NCBI GenBank assembly: GCA_006969905.1 | Contig: CP030887.1 | Span: forward strand, 1,364,001 to 1,428,000 | Direction: 5' to 3' | Origin: Balneolaceae bacterium | GTDB taxonomy: Bacteria > Bacteroidota > Rhodothermia > Balneolales > Balneolaceae | Length of the DNA stretch: 64,000 nucleotides | Shown here: one piece after another, positions 9,401 through 18,193 of the stretch | How the letters are laid out: each line of letters starts with the position of its first letter | Position numbering within the stretch: position 1 is the stretch's first letter | The notes under the pieces: model-generated | The model's input: only the letters and a program-made list of their open reading frames with translations | Databases searched by the model: none | Told to the model about the DNA's origin: nothing | Program-made: the position numbers and the translations under genes

Positions 9401-10879
9401 CTATAAGTTATCTAGAAACTGCCCTGCATTATCCAAATGCTGATCAAGCTTATCTTTACTCATCTTGTCCAAATTACTTAACAGCATGTTGAGGCGGGGG
9501 TTTCCTTCAAAAAAATCACGATGAACATGCATAAATCTCCAGAAAAGAGCATCCCAGGTTTCATTCCAGTCCGCTTTTCCGTAATCACTCATTTTCTTGA
9601 TATAATTACTGCTGCTGATGTAAGGTTTGGTAGCCATTAAACCACCATCGGCAAACTGGCTCATTCCATAAACATTGGGAACCATAACCCAATCATAAGC
9701 ATCAATATACATTTCCATAAACCATTGATACACTTCATCAGGGGCAAATTCACACAGGAGCATAAAATTGCCAAGAATCATGAGCCGTTCGATGTGATGA
9801 TTGTACCCGGTTTTCAATACTTTTTTAATCGTATCATCAATGGGCTCAATTCCAGTGGAACCATCATAAAATGAATCCGGTATTTTGCGGTCAAATCCCC
9901 AGAAGTTTTCGGTTCGCTCTTGTGTCCCTTTCTTTTCGTACAAGCCACGCATGAATTCACGCCAGCCAATAATTTGCCGGACAAATCCTTCTACTGAATT
10001 TATTCTGATATCATTTTCTTCCGCATACTTCAACGCTTCATCAATTACGTACTGAGGTGTGATTAACCCCACATTTAGCATAGGTGTAAGTACACTGTGG
10101 TTTAATATTCTCTTATCTGAAATGATGGCATCTTCATACGGGCCAAACTCATCAAACCGTTGTTCCAGGAATTGTTGAAACCATTTTCTTGAACTTTCAA
10201 AATCGGTAGGGTAGAGCTGAATTTCTATCAACTCACCATAATTATTGCTGAAATATTCTTTCACGTATTCTCTGGCTTCTTTATAGAATTTAGTTTCTTC
10301 GGGGAATTCAATATCAGGCGGGGTTTTACTTTTCGGATATTTCTTGCGGTTGTCTTTGTCGTAGGTCCAGTCGCCACCCACCGGATTATCATCGCCTTCA
10401 ATCAGAATACCGCGCTTTTTCCGCTCATCTTTGTAGAAAGACGTCTGGAAGAATTTCTTTTCTTTAGATCCGAACCAATCTTCTAAATCTTCTCGTGTAT
10501 TTAAGAAAAGCCGATTTTCATATTCCTCAATTTCTATATCGTATTCTGCCGCAGATTCTGAGATTCTCTTTTCCAACCAGTTATCTGTGGGATTAATGAG
10601 CTGAATCTTTTCAACTCCTTCATCTGACAGATAAGCAATTAATTCCCGGATATCAGAATTGTCTTCTTGTGCTTCCACATAGCTAACTTCCTTTCCCTGA
10701 TCCTTCAAATAAGATTCATAAAACTTCATTGAAGCTCTGTGAAAAGCAATCTTCTGCTTGTGAAATTTATATTGGTTGAAGAAGAGTTCTTCCTCAATCA
10801 GAAAGCACGGGTAATCATTTTCCAGCAAAGGACTTTCTTCAAATAGTTGATGTGGAAAAATCAGGTTTATGGATTTCAT
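9401..10879 (-). CDS. DPRP / FeS-BCP-type cryptochrome-photolyase family protein lacking the Fe-S ligands
   Basis: A 492-residue relative of the deoxyribodipyrimidine photolyase-related proteins (PhrB/CryB group of prokaryotic (6-4) photolyases). The N-terminal alpha/beta domain starts [14 protein letters not shown]. The helical FAD domain shows [19 protein letters not shown] (297-315), [15 protein letters not shown] (361-375), [20 protein letters not shown] (391-410) and [19 protein letters not shown]. Known members bind a 4Fe-4S cluster through four cysteines; here only Cys25 and Cys376 exist in the whole protein. The usual Cys-rich insert after MSDY is replaced by [14 protein letters not shown], and the first ligand site reads TGIEPIDD. 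It either repairs (6-4) lesions without the cluster or signals. Its ATG overlaps the stop of the DUF2256 gene. Confidence 0.87.
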   Translation of the reverse strand: MKSINLIFPHQLFEESPLLENDYPCFLIEEELFFNQYKFHKQKIAFHRASMKFYESYLKDQGKEVSYVEAQEDNSDIRELIAYLSDEGVEKIQLINPTDNWLEKRISESAAEYDIEIEEYENRLFLNTREDLEDWFGSKEKKFFQTSFYKDERKKRGILIEGDDNPVGGDWTYDKDNRKKYPKSKTPPDIEFPEETKFYKEAREYVKEYFSNNYGELIEIQLYPTDFESSRKWFQQFLEQRFDEFGPYEDAIISDKRILNHSVLTPMLNVGLITPQYVIDEALKYAEENDIRINSVEGFVRQIIGWREFMRGLYEKKGTQERTENFWGFDRKIPDSFYDGSTGIEPIDDTIKKVLKTGYNHHIERLMILGNFMLLCEFAPDEVYQWFMEMYIDAYDWVMVPNVYGMSQFADGGLMATKPYISSSNYIKKMSDYGKADWNETWDALFWRFMHVHRDFFEGNPRLNMLLSNLDKMSKDKLDQHLDNAGQFLDNL

Positions 10880-11010
10880 GGTCTCCTATTTCTTCTGCAA
10901 CGTTCGCTGCAATACTTTACATCGCTCCAATCTCTTTCCCATTTCTTTCTCCATTTGAATGGACGATTACAAACGGGGCACATTTTTTCCGGCAGATGTT
11001 CTTTCTTCAT
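10876..11010 (-). CDS. DUF2256 zinc-ribbon microprotein, 44 residues
   Basis: A tiny gene squeezed between the two photolyase-family genes. It starts [17 protein letters not shown] and continues with [20 protein letters not shown] and a basic tail. Cys11 and Cys14 form a CxxC and Cys34 and Cys38 a CxxxC, giving a four-cysteine zinc-ribbon pattern with many Arg/Lys/Trp residues, as in the DUF2256 family. Its ATG overlaps the stop of the upstream gene (ATGA at 11010-11007) and its TGA overlaps the ATG of the downstream gene (ATGA at 10879-10876), so the three are translationally coupled. This family commonly sits beside photolyase/cryptochrome genes; its job is unknown, possibly nucleic-acid binding or a partner of the flavoprotein (inference). 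Confidence 0.88.
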   Translation of the reverse strand: MKKEHLPEKMCPVCNRPFKWRKKWERDWSDVKYCSERCRRNRRP

Positions 11011-12125
11011 ACCTGGCTAAAAAGATCTGCGGGACGTTTTAATTCTTTCCTGGCGTTATTCCAGAATTTGAAAAAAGAAGGGTAGCATCCTTTAACCGAA
11101 AACATCCAGTTACGAGGCTCTTCAGTTCCTTCATAATTGGAGTTTAAAGGATGCTCTTTAAAGTAAACATCAGCTTCCCGAAGCGAATGATTTTGAGTCA
11201 GCTCCCCAAATTCACCAACAAATACCTGGAGCCCGGGTATATTTTTCCCAAGTTCCAATGCAAAACTGATGTTTTGTTTAGAGACAGGGTACTTATCAAA
11301 AACAGAAGGTTCTAAAAGTAAAATTCTATTTACATCCAGGCCTTGCTTCCAGATCGGGTCAAGGTTGTAGTAGTTGTAAATCAATGTTGGTTTGTCAGGA
11401 TCAATCGAAATCTCACCGGATTCCGGAAGTGGTGTTTTAAATTCAAGTTCAATCAAGCCGGATAAAACTTCAGGTACTTCCATAGAATCAAAAGCCTCGT
11501 AAGGAATATCCAGAAAAGTGCCTTTCTGATTTGAATGACAATACTTATTAATGTTATCCTGATTGGCTACATACTTCTTATTACTGTTTGCCCCGGCAAC
11601 CCATTGCCAACTTAATGCGTTACTTGCCCAGTCCCCATCCTTTAAATGATAGTACATCCAGCGGGCAGGTGTCTTCCAGTGACTTCCTCCCATATTACAA
11701 CAAATGGCAGCGATGTACATCCGAACATGATTATGAATGTATCCTGACTTATAGAATTCCCGGATTGCATCATCAATAGCTTCGATACCTGTTGATGCGT
11801 CTACAACTGCTCTTGGCATCTTATAATTCTTGGCATCAGGTTGCTCTCTTCTCAGATCGTAATTAATCTCATTTCCTTTTTCAATCCAGATAAGTTGCCA
11901 GTAATCTCTCCAGGCTAATTCCTGTAACCATTTTTGGATGTCATCAGGATTGAAGCCCCTTTCCAGTGTTCTTTTCATTACCTGTTTGGTAGAAATAACA
12001 CCCCTGGAAATGTATGGGGAGAGTCTACTTACATCTCCGTCTATGAAATTCCGGTTTCTACCATATGCAACCGGGTCAACATTATCAACTAACTTGAGAA
12101 TCCTTTCATAATCTGTTTCGAACAT
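11007..12125 (-). CDS. Short photolyase-like FAD-binding protein with possible C-terminal alpha/beta domain
   Basis: A 372-residue protein that starts directly in the photolyase FAD-binding fold instead of the usual N-terminal Rossmann domain. It shows [20 protein letters not shown] (23-42), [11 protein letters not shown] (70-80), NHVRMYIAA (132-140) and [19 protein letters not shown] (163-181), the last matching the photolyase DGDxASNxxxWQWxxG core. Residues about 225-372 form a separate domain whose strands and helices ([43 protein letters not shown]) resemble the normally N-terminal photolyase alpha/beta domain. A circular permutation is therefore possible but not proven. DNA repair or light sensing is the likely role. 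Its stop overlaps the DUF2256 start. Confidence 0.8.
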   Translation of the reverse strand: MFETDYERILKLVDNVDPVAYGRNRNFIDGDVSRLSPYISRGVISTKQVMKRTLERGFNPDDIQKWLQELAWRDYWQLIWIEKGNEINYDLRREQPDAKNYKMPRAVVDASTGIEAIDDAIREFYKSGYIHNHVRMYIAAICCNMGGSHWKTPARWMYYHLKDGDWASNALSWQWVAGANSNKKYVANQDNINKYCHSNQKGTFLDIPYEAFDSMEVPEVLSGLIELEFKTPLPESGEISIDPDKPTLIYNYYNLDPIWKQGLDVNRILLLEPSVFDKYPVSKQNISFALELGKNIPGLQVFVGEFGELTQNHSLREADVYFKEHPLNSNYEGTEEPRNWMFSVKGCYPSFFKFWNNARKELKRPADLFSQV

Positions 12126-12163
12126 ATACTCGAAAACAGGGTAGCCAGCAAAATCATTTCAGG

Positions 12164-13642
12164 TTAAGCTTTTCCTATCAAATTCTGGGCAATTATACTT
12201 GAGGAAAGTACGCCGGGCAGCCCGGCTCCCGGATGTGTTCCCGCTCCCACAAAATATAAACCATCCACATCTTCAGATTTGTTATGAGGCCGGAACCAGG
12301 CTGATTGAGTAAGGATCGGCTCCACAGAAAAGGCAGAACCTTTGTAACTGTTCAGCACATTCTGGAAATGAAGAGGATCTATGTAATGCTCGGCCACAAG
12401 GTTTTCCTGTAAACCGGGCAGATAATTCTCTTCCAGGAAATCCATAATTGCATTCCTGTATTTTGGAGCAAATTCGTTCCAGTCGGTTCCACTGTCTAAA
12501 TGCGGAACCGGTGAAAGCACATAGAAACCTTCATGACCTTGAGGGGCTATACTTGGATCTGTGATAGTAGGCATGTGCAGGTATAGAGAAAAATCTTCAG
12601 CTACCTTTTTATTATGAAAGATATCTTCCAATAAGCCTTTGTAGCGTTTTCCGAGAATAATATTATGATGTGCCAATCCTGAATCCAAATAACGCTTCTT
12701 TGTGCCAAAATAAATCACAAAAAGAGACATACTGTATTTGGTTCGCTCTATTTTTTTATCCGTATACTTTTTTCGGTGGGCTGGATTGATTAGGTTTTTA
12801 TAAGTGAAAGCAACATCTGCATTGGAAACCACAATATCCGCATCCAGTTTTTCCCCATTCTTTAAACGTACGCCATTAGCTTTTCCATTTTTCACCAATA
12901 TTTCTTCAACCTCTGCTTCCAGGTGAAAAGTACCTCCCTGTTCGGTAATCAGCTTCTCAAAGGCATTAACAATAGCTCCTGTTCCTCCCATGGCATAATG
13001 TACTCCCCATTCCCTTTCCAGGTAATGGATCATGGCATAAATGGAAGTGGTATCAAACGGATTACCACCTACCAATAAGGGGTGAAAAGAAAAACACTGT
13101 CGCAGAAAGTCATCCTTTATGAATTTAGAGACATACTGGTAAACGGTTTTATACGATTGAAGCTTAATGAGATCAGGTGCTACTTTGAGCATATCCGAAA
13201 AATTAAGGAAAGGCTGATCCGCCAGTTCCACAAAACCTTTATCAAAAATTGCTTTGGTTGTTCCCAGGAACCTCTCATAACCAGCTACATCTTCCGGGCT
13301 CCTTTTTTCGATTTCTTTAATAGTGAATTCATGATCATTGTTGTAGTCAAACCTTTCACCATTATGATCAAAAATTCGATAGAAAGGATCACAGGGTACA
13401 AACTCTATATAATCGGATCGTTTTTTTCCTGCTGCCTCCCAGATATCATCAAACATAAAAGGAGCAGTAATTACGGTTGGGCCGCCATCAAATTTAAAGC
13501 CGTTCTTTTCGTAAACGTACGCACGACCGCCCAATTTATCTCTCTTTTCAAGGATGGTTACATCGTGTCCGGCTGATAATAAACGCGAAGCAGCTCCGAG
13601 TCCACCGAAACCGCTGCCAATAACTATAATCTTTTTTTTCAT
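12164..13642 (-). CDS. crtI: Phytoene desaturase-family carotenoid oxidoreductase (CrtI-like)
   Basis: A 492-residue FAD oxidoreductase. The N-terminal dinucleotide fold [17 protein letters not shown] (about 4-20), then [17 protein letters not shown] and FDGGPTVI, and the C-terminal [20 protein letters not shown] are the standard CrtI/CrtN marks. It would desaturate phytoene toward lycopene in the membrane during carotenoid synthesis, or act on a related carotenoid. No phytoene synthase lies in the window. It is followed after 38 bases by the short photolyase-like gene on the same strand, so carotenoid photoprotection and photolyase-type functions probably share an operon and a stimulus such as light (inference). 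Confidence 0.88.
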   Translation of the reverse strand: MKKKIIVIGSGFGGLGAASRLLSAGHDVTILEKRDKLGGRAYVYEKNGFKFDGGPTVITAPFMFDDIWEAAGKKRSDYIEFVPCDPFYRIFDHNGERFDYNNDHEFTIKEIEKRSPEDVAGYERFLGTTKAIFDKGFVELADQPFLNFSDMLKVAPDLIKLQSYKTVYQYVSKFIKDDFLRQCFSFHPLLVGGNPFDTTSIYAMIHYLEREWGVHYAMGGTGAIVNAFEKLITEQGGTFHLEAEVEEILVKNGKANGVRLKNGEKLDADIVVSNADVAFTYKNLINPAHRKKYTDKKIERTKYSMSLFVIYFGTKKRYLDSGLAHHNIILGKRYKGLLEDIFHNKKVAEDFSLYLHMPTITDPSIAPQGHEGFYVLSPVPHLDSGTDWNEFAPKYRNAIMDFLEENYLPGLQENLVAEHYIDPLHFQNVLNSYKGSAFSVEPILTQSAWFRPHNKSEDVDGLYFVGAGTHPGAGLPGVLSSSIIAQNLIGKA

Positions 13643-13709
13643 GGAGTAAATGAGTTTGCTTATTTGTAGCGGTTAACCCATTTAGAAAGATTTTCAATCC
13701 CGGTAAGAG

Positions 13710-14393
13710 CTAGTCATTTTCTATTTGCTTTACAAAACCATTAACACCTCGGCGTTTCAGTTTTTTTAAATCCTTTCCGGCTTTTGATGTATCGGTATAA
13801 TTGCCGTAGTAAACACGGAATATATCGCTCCCGTTTAAAGTCAGTTTTTCCACACGGCTCCCTTGAATCTCTTTTGAACGACGTTCTGCTGAGGCATGAT
13901 CGGTATATGAGCCAAGCTGAAGGGTATAATTAGGAACCTTAAGATTGGTAACCCTTGAACTCTTCAGGTCACCTTTAACAAGATAGAGTTTCACATTAGC
14001 TGTTCCGGGACCAATCATATCAACGATCTCAGCTGCAGCTCTCGAAAGATCAATAATACGGTCTTTCGCATAAGGCCCCCTGTCATTAATACGCACCCGT
14101 ACAGATTTTCCATTGTCCTGGTTTTCTACTATTACTTCTGTATTAAAAGGTAAAGTCCGGTGAGCGGCAGAAACCTGGTTCATGTCAAAAGTTTCCCCAT
14201 TGGCTGTAAGCTTCCCATGAAAGTTGGGGCCATACCAACTGGCAATGCCATCTTCTATGAGGTTTCCTTTTTTTATTGAGGAAGATGTTACTCTATCATC
14301 ACTACTATCTGAACTAGTGCTTCTGGTAACGCCACATGAAAGCAAGAATAAAAACCCTGTAAGGAAAAGTACTGAAGTAACTGATAACCGCAT
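13710..14393 (-). CDS. rlpA: RlpA-like septal-ring lytic transglycosylase lipoprotein
   Basis: A 227-residue lipoprotein with lipobox LLSC (Cys20) and a Ser/Thr-rich linker. The double-psi barrel (about 47-140) includes GIASWYGPNFHGKLTANGE and the catalytic-type Asp104 in RINDRGPY. A C-terminal SPOR domain (about 155-227, YTLQLGSYTDHASAE) binds denuded peptidoglycan. RlpA proteins cleave glycan strands lacking stem peptides at division sites, acting from the outer membrane in the periplasm. It lies 67 bases upstream of crtI on the same strand, so it may head that transcript, but the functional link is not obvious. It is divergent from the next gene across 154 bases. Confidence 0.9.
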   Translation of the reverse strand: MRLSVTSVLFLTGFLFLLSCGVTRSTSSDSSDDRVTSSSIKKGNLIEDGIASWYGPNFHGKLTANGETFDMNQVSAAHRTLPFNTEVIVENQDNGKSVRVRINDRGPYAKDRIIDLSRAAAEIVDMIGPGTANVKLYLVKGDLKSSRVTNLKVPNYTLQLGSYTDHASAERRSKEIQGSRVEKLTLNGSDIFRVYYGNYTDTSKAGKDLKKLKRRGVNGFVKQIEND

Positions 14394-14547
14394 GATGATG
14401 ATATTTCAGACAAGATAAGTAAAACACCCTCTCAAAAACCACCGATTTGGGTAGTGTTTAAACAGTAGTGATGTACTAGTTTTACCACAAATAGGTATTT
14501 GAGTTTTGTCAACAAGAACTCAATTCCTGTAATAAAACACATTTATT

Positions 14548-15060
14548 ATGCGGTGCTTAAAATTTATTCTTGGGTTTTGTTGTATTGCTTATTTCTTGAG
14601 TTCAGATTTAAAGGCTCAAAGTGGCATACTTTCAGCCTCCGGCTTTTTCAGTAATGATGATCTTTCTTTCGTTTTTTCAGCCGGAAATCCCATCGTTGGG
14701 GAATTTGGAAATAGCTCAATAAGCCTGGTTCCGGTTAGTGTGCCCGATTTAGTAGTAATTCCAACTTCTACTGAATCTTTGAGTGAAATTCCCAGAGTAT
14801 TTGACCTGAGTCAAAACTATCCCAATCCTTTTAACCCATCAACTATTATCAATTATGCAGTGCCAAAAGCATCAGATATAACCATTGATGTCTTTGATAT
14901 ACTAGGCAAGAAAGTTGCCTCCCTGGTTAATCAGAGGCAAACAGCAGGCAATTACTCGGTACAATTTAACGCACTTAACTTAGCAAGCGGGGTATATATA
15001 TATACCCTTAGGGTGAATGGCAAAGCGCTGAAATCAGAAAAAATGTTACTAATAAAATAA
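14548..15060 (+). CDS. Small type IX-secreted protein (sorting domain plus short N-terminal module)
   Basis: A 170-residue exported protein. A signal peptide (about 1-24, ending LKAQ) is followed by only about 60 residues of mature sequence (SGILSASGFFSNDD, SAGNPIVGEFGNSS). An almost complete C-terminal sorting domain then starts DLSQNYPNPFNPSTIINYAV and ends SEKMLLIK. Unlike most type IX cargo it has little passenger. It sits nine bases upstream of the S74 tail-fibre protein, so the two are probably co-expressed; it might anchor or export that partner (inference). No enzymatic motif is visible. Confidence 0.78.
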   Translation: MRCLKFILGFCCIAYFLSSDLKAQSGILSASGFFSNDDLSFVFSAGNPIVGEFGNSSISLVPVSVPDLVVIPTSTESLSEIPRVFDLSQNYPNPFNPSTIINYAVPKASDITIDVFDILGKKVASLVNQRQTAGNYSVQFNALNLASGVYIYTLRVNGKALKSEKMLLIK

Positions 15061-15069
15061 ATCAGTTAT

Positions 15070-17439
15070 ATGAAATCGATTCTACAAAAAATAGCATTCA
15101 GCATTACTGTGGTTTTAATGACATCAGTAAGTATATATGCACAGGTTCCACAGGGATTCAATTTCCAGGCAGTAGCCAGAGACGCAAACGGGGATATACT
15201 TGCTAACCAGGATTTAGGAGTACAGGTTTCCCTTATCAAGGGAAATGAAGGAAACAACCCCCTTTACCAGGAAGCTCATTCTGTTACTACCAATACTTTA
15301 GGGCTAATACAAATTGTAATTGGAGAAGGTACACCCGGCGATGGCCAGTCATTTTCAGCCATTGATTTTGCAAGTGATGATTTCTATGTAAAATTAGCAA
15401 TAGATCCTGCAGGAGGTACTGAATATGCAGATTTGGGAACCACAAGATTGCTTTCGGTTCCTTATGCTTTGGTTGCTCATAAGGCCATAGAAGGTGGCAA
15501 CAGCGGGGGTATAATAACAGAATTGAATTTAAACACGGCAAATCCTGACTCATCTTTTATCATAAATCTGGAAGGAGATAAGCAGGCAAAACCCTTTCAG
15601 GTATTCAGTAAATCTTCTACTGATAACAGAGCGATTTACGGTGAAGCCTTTAGCGAGGAATCAAATTCAGGAAACCAGCGAGGGGTTTTGGGCTTTGCCA
15701 ATGGAGCTGGAACAGGCCAGCATGTAGGCATTTTTGGAGGAGCTGTAAACTTTGAGGCAACCGGAAGTTCCAGAAGAGGGGTTTACGGACAAGCAGCATC
15801 TAAAGCAAAATACAATTATGGTGTTTTTGGATTAGCTGCCGGCGATGGTAATGGGGAGTCAGAAATCGATCCTGAAAACGGAGACTTTGGGTCTTTTAAC
15901 CTGGGCGGTTACTTCCAATCTTATGGCAACCTAAATGGTAATACAGGGGTACAGGGGGTTGCGGCTGGTGAGGCGGGAAGCCTTAGAAACTTTGGTGTGA
16001 TTGGTACTTCCAGGACAACAGCAAATGGCTCTAATATAGGTGTCAGGGCAGAAGCATTTAATTCTTCCTCAATTAATATAGCACTTGATGGAGCTGCAAC
16101 AGGTTCATCAAAGAATTTAGGGCTTCGAATTGAAGCCAGCGGGGGAACATCTAATGTAGGGATGGAAGTGAATGCAGATACTGCTGCCATTTTTAATGGT
16201 AATGTAATTATCAACGGATCATTTACACATAATGGGAGTGGTGGATCCGGTGGTGGGTTTTCAGATTTCATCAATATTGATACTAATGATCCTAATCTTC
16301 AGGATTCATTAACAATCGTTCGAAATGGATTAGAATCTGAAGAAGAATTTGCCCGTGGACTTAATGTAATAGGTTTTTCTACAGGTAGAAACCGACCTTT
16401 ACTAGGTCAGATTCGTGAAGATGTATCAAATAATGCTTCTCAATATGCTATAAGTGGTAGAGCGGATGGTTTAGGTGGAGGTACTCATATTGGAGTATTA
16501 GGGTCTTCGTTTAACTCAGATGCTGCAAACGGCGGCACCAGATACGGACTTTATGGTCAGGCATCCTCAAAATCAAAGTTTAATATTGGCACCTTTGCTT
16601 ATGCTACGGGTACCGGAAGTGGTGAATATGTTCCAATTGGTGACCCTCAGGAGAGCCAGGGAAATTTTGGGAGTTTTAACCAGGCAATTGGTGCTTTGGC
16701 AACTGGTAATACGAATGGAAATATAGCAATTGATGCACAGGTAGGCGGAACAGAAGGTCAGAGAATCAATATTGGTGGTGAGTTCAGAGTATTTACTGAA
16801 GCAGCTGGCGGTAATACAGGTGTTAATGTATTTGCACGAGGTTCCCAAAAAGAAAACATTGGATACTTTGGTCTTATAAATGGAACCACGCAAAACCGAG
16901 GTATTATCCTGGATGTAAATGGAGGAGTTTCAAATCTTGGTATGATAATTAATGCGGATACAGCCGCTGTATTAAATGGATTGGTAGAAGTTAATAATGA
17001 TTTACAGGTTAATGGAGATATCAGGTATACAGGTACATCATCACAAACATCCGATAAAAACCTGAAGGAAAATATTCGCCCTCTGCAAAATGGTTTGGAA
17101 ACCATTATGAAGCTCAATCCAACTACTTACAATTTTCGGGGAAATGGAGAGTATAATGGACTAAAACTCTCAACTGGACTTCATTATGGGTTAATAGCCC
17201 AGGAAGTAGAAGAGGTACTGCCATCATTAGTTAAAAATAACGTTCATACTTATACTGTACCGGTTAACTCAGGCTCAGGTCCTGACGCAACCCAAGAAAC
17301 GGAGGTTGAGAAAACCATGGATTACAAAACCATGAATTACACCGAGTTGATCCCTGTTCTTATTAAAGCTGTACAGGAACAACAGAAGGAAATTGAGGAT
17401 CTAAAAAAGCAGATCAAATCTTTAAAAGAAGAAGAATAG
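15070..17439 (+). CDS. Tail-fibre-like surface protein with C-terminal S74 intramolecular chaperone
   Basis: A 789-residue exported protein with signal peptide (about 1-25, ending IYAQ). The first domain (VPQGFNFQAVARDANGDI to SVPYALVAHKA) is a beta-rich module common at the start of Bacteroidota/Balneolota fibre proteins. A long Gly/Asn-rich region of repeated beta-like segments follows (RRGVYGQAASKAKYN near 240, RYGLYGQASSKSKFN near 500). The end is a Peptidase_S74 domain with Ser661-Asp662-Lys663 in SDKNLKENI, the self-cleaving trimerisation chaperone of phage endosialidases and tail fibres. A final coiled coil (QEQQKEIEDLKKQIKSLKEE) would trimerise it. It is probably a trimeric adhesin-like surface fibre. 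No other phage gene is nearby, so this is not prophage evidence. Confidence 0.83.
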   Translation: MKSILQKIAFSITVVLMTSVSIYAQVPQGFNFQAVARDANGDILANQDLGVQVSLIKGNEGNNPLYQEAHSVTTNTLGLIQIVIGEGTPGDGQSFSAIDFASDDFYVKLAIDPAGGTEYADLGTTRLLSVPYALVAHKAIEGGNSGGIITELNLNTANPDSSFIINLEGDKQAKPFQVFSKSSTDNRAIYGEAFSEESNSGNQRGVLGFANGAGTGQHVGIFGGAVNFEATGSSRRGVYGQAASKAKYNYGVFGLAAGDGNGESEIDPENGDFGSFNLGGYFQSYGNLNGNTGVQGVAAGEAGSLRNFGVIGTSRTTANGSNIGVRAEAFNSSSINIALDGAATGSSKNLGLRIEASGGTSNVGMEVNADTAAIFNGNVIINGSFTHNGSGGSGGGFSDFINIDTNDPNLQDSLTIVRNGLESEEEFARGLNVIGFSTGRNRPLLGQIREDVSNNASQYAISGRADGLGGGTHIGVLGSSFNSDAANGGTRYGLYGQASSKSKFNIGTFAYATGTGSGEYVPIGDPQESQGNFGSFNQAIGALATGNTNGNIAIDAQVGGTEGQRINIGGEFRVFTEAAGGNTGVNVFARGSQKENIGYFGLINGTTQNRGIILDVNGGVSNLGMIINADTAAVLNGLVEVNNDLQVNGDIRYTGTSSQTSDKNLKENIRPLQNGLETIMKLNPTTYNFRGNGEYNGLKLSTGLHYGLIAQEVEEVLPSLVKNNVHTYTVPVNSGSGPDATQETEVEKTMDYKTMNYTELIPVLIKAVQEQQKEIEDLKKQIKSLKEEE

Positions 17440-17467
17440 TATTTACTCTTATTCTTATTTTATGTAG

Positions 17468-17498
17468 ACCCATCAGGATAAGCCTGATGGGTTTTTTT
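17468..17498 (+). terminator. Rho-independent terminator after the S74 fibre gene
   Basis: A perfect 10-bp stem ACCCATCAGG / CCTGATGGGT with loop ATAAG runs into seven T residues, 28 bases after the stop codon. Confidence 0.93.
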
Positions 17499-17521
17499 AT
17501 TGTAATCTGTCCGGCTTTCTC

Positions 17522-18121
17522 ATGGATTTTTCAATCACACTTATTCTTATTATTGTAAATGCAGCAGTATCATTGCTGGGCTTATTTGCTGTTCCCAAAA
17601 TAATTGAACAGTGGATGATGATGCCTTACCGGGTAATACAAAACAAAACATGGTATGAGCTTATTACTTCCGGCTTTGTTCATGGCAGCATTGGGCATCT
17701 GCTATTCAACATGATTACTCTATTTTTCTTTGGGTCGGTAATCGAAAATGTAATTGGCCAGGGGCATTTTATAGCGCTTTATTTCAGTGGACTGCTTGCT
17801 TCTTCTCTGCCTTCTTTAATCAAACATAAGGACAACCCTCAATATGCAACGCTGGGTGCTTCGGGAGCCGTTGAAAGTGTGCTTTTCGCTTTCATACTCT
17901 TGTTTCCTTTCGAAAATATTTACCTCGTGTTCATTCCTATTGGTATCCCGGCCATATTATTCGGGGCTATTTTTGTGGGGTATAGTATTTATGCCAGTAA
18001 GCAGGAAGGAAAAATAAATCATGAAGCACATATAGCTGGGGCCGTATGGGGGGTGCTATATATGTTGATTTTTATCCCGAATACTTTAGACCATATTTTA
18101 ACAGTATTTGGGCTAATCTAG
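17522..18121 (+). CDS. Rhomboid family intramembrane serine protease
   Basis: A 199-residue polytopic membrane protein with about six transmembrane segments. Rhomboid hallmarks are present: FVHGSIGHLLFNM in TM2, the nucleophile Ser115 in LGASGAVES, and the catalytic His170 in NHEAHIAGAVWG. Rhomboids cleave single-pass membrane proteins inside the bilayer. It starts right after the fibre-gene terminator, so it has its own promoter, and it ends at a bidirectional terminator shared with serC. The length is that of a minimal bacterial rhomboid with no cytoplasmic domain. The substrate is unknown. Confidence 0.92.
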   Translation: MDFSITLILIIVNAAVSLLGLFAVPKIIEQWMMMPYRVIQNKTWYELITSGFVHGSIGHLLFNMITLFFFGSVIENVIGQGHFIALYFSGLLASSLPSLIKHKDNPQYATLGASGAVESVLFAFILLFPFENIYLVFIPIGIPAILFGAIFVGYSIYASKQEGKINHEAHIAGAVWGVLYMLIFIPNTLDHILTVFGLI

Positions 18122-18130
18122 AAGTAAGAT

Positions 18131-18190
18131 ATAAAACAAAAGATGTAAGTAATCGGGGATAAATCGAATGTCTTACATCTTTTGTTTTAT
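18131..18190. terminator. Bidirectional terminator between rhomboid and serC
   Basis: ATAAAACAAAAGATGTAAG at 18131-18149 is perfectly complementary to 18172-18190 (19 bp, 22-base loop). The A-rich foot on one side and T-rich foot on the other suit both converging genes. Confidence 0.85.
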
Positions 18191-18193
18191 TTG

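Noticed and set aside
10852-11085. 77-residue open frame on the + strand
   Set aside because: It is antisense to the DUF2256 gene and the photolyase starts; the minus strand has a clear cysteine motif and ATGA overlaps, so the + frame is a shadow.
15070-17439. S74 tail-fibre gene as prophage remnant
   Set aside because: No other phage gene is nearby, it has a secretion signal, and such fibres are common surface proteins in this group.
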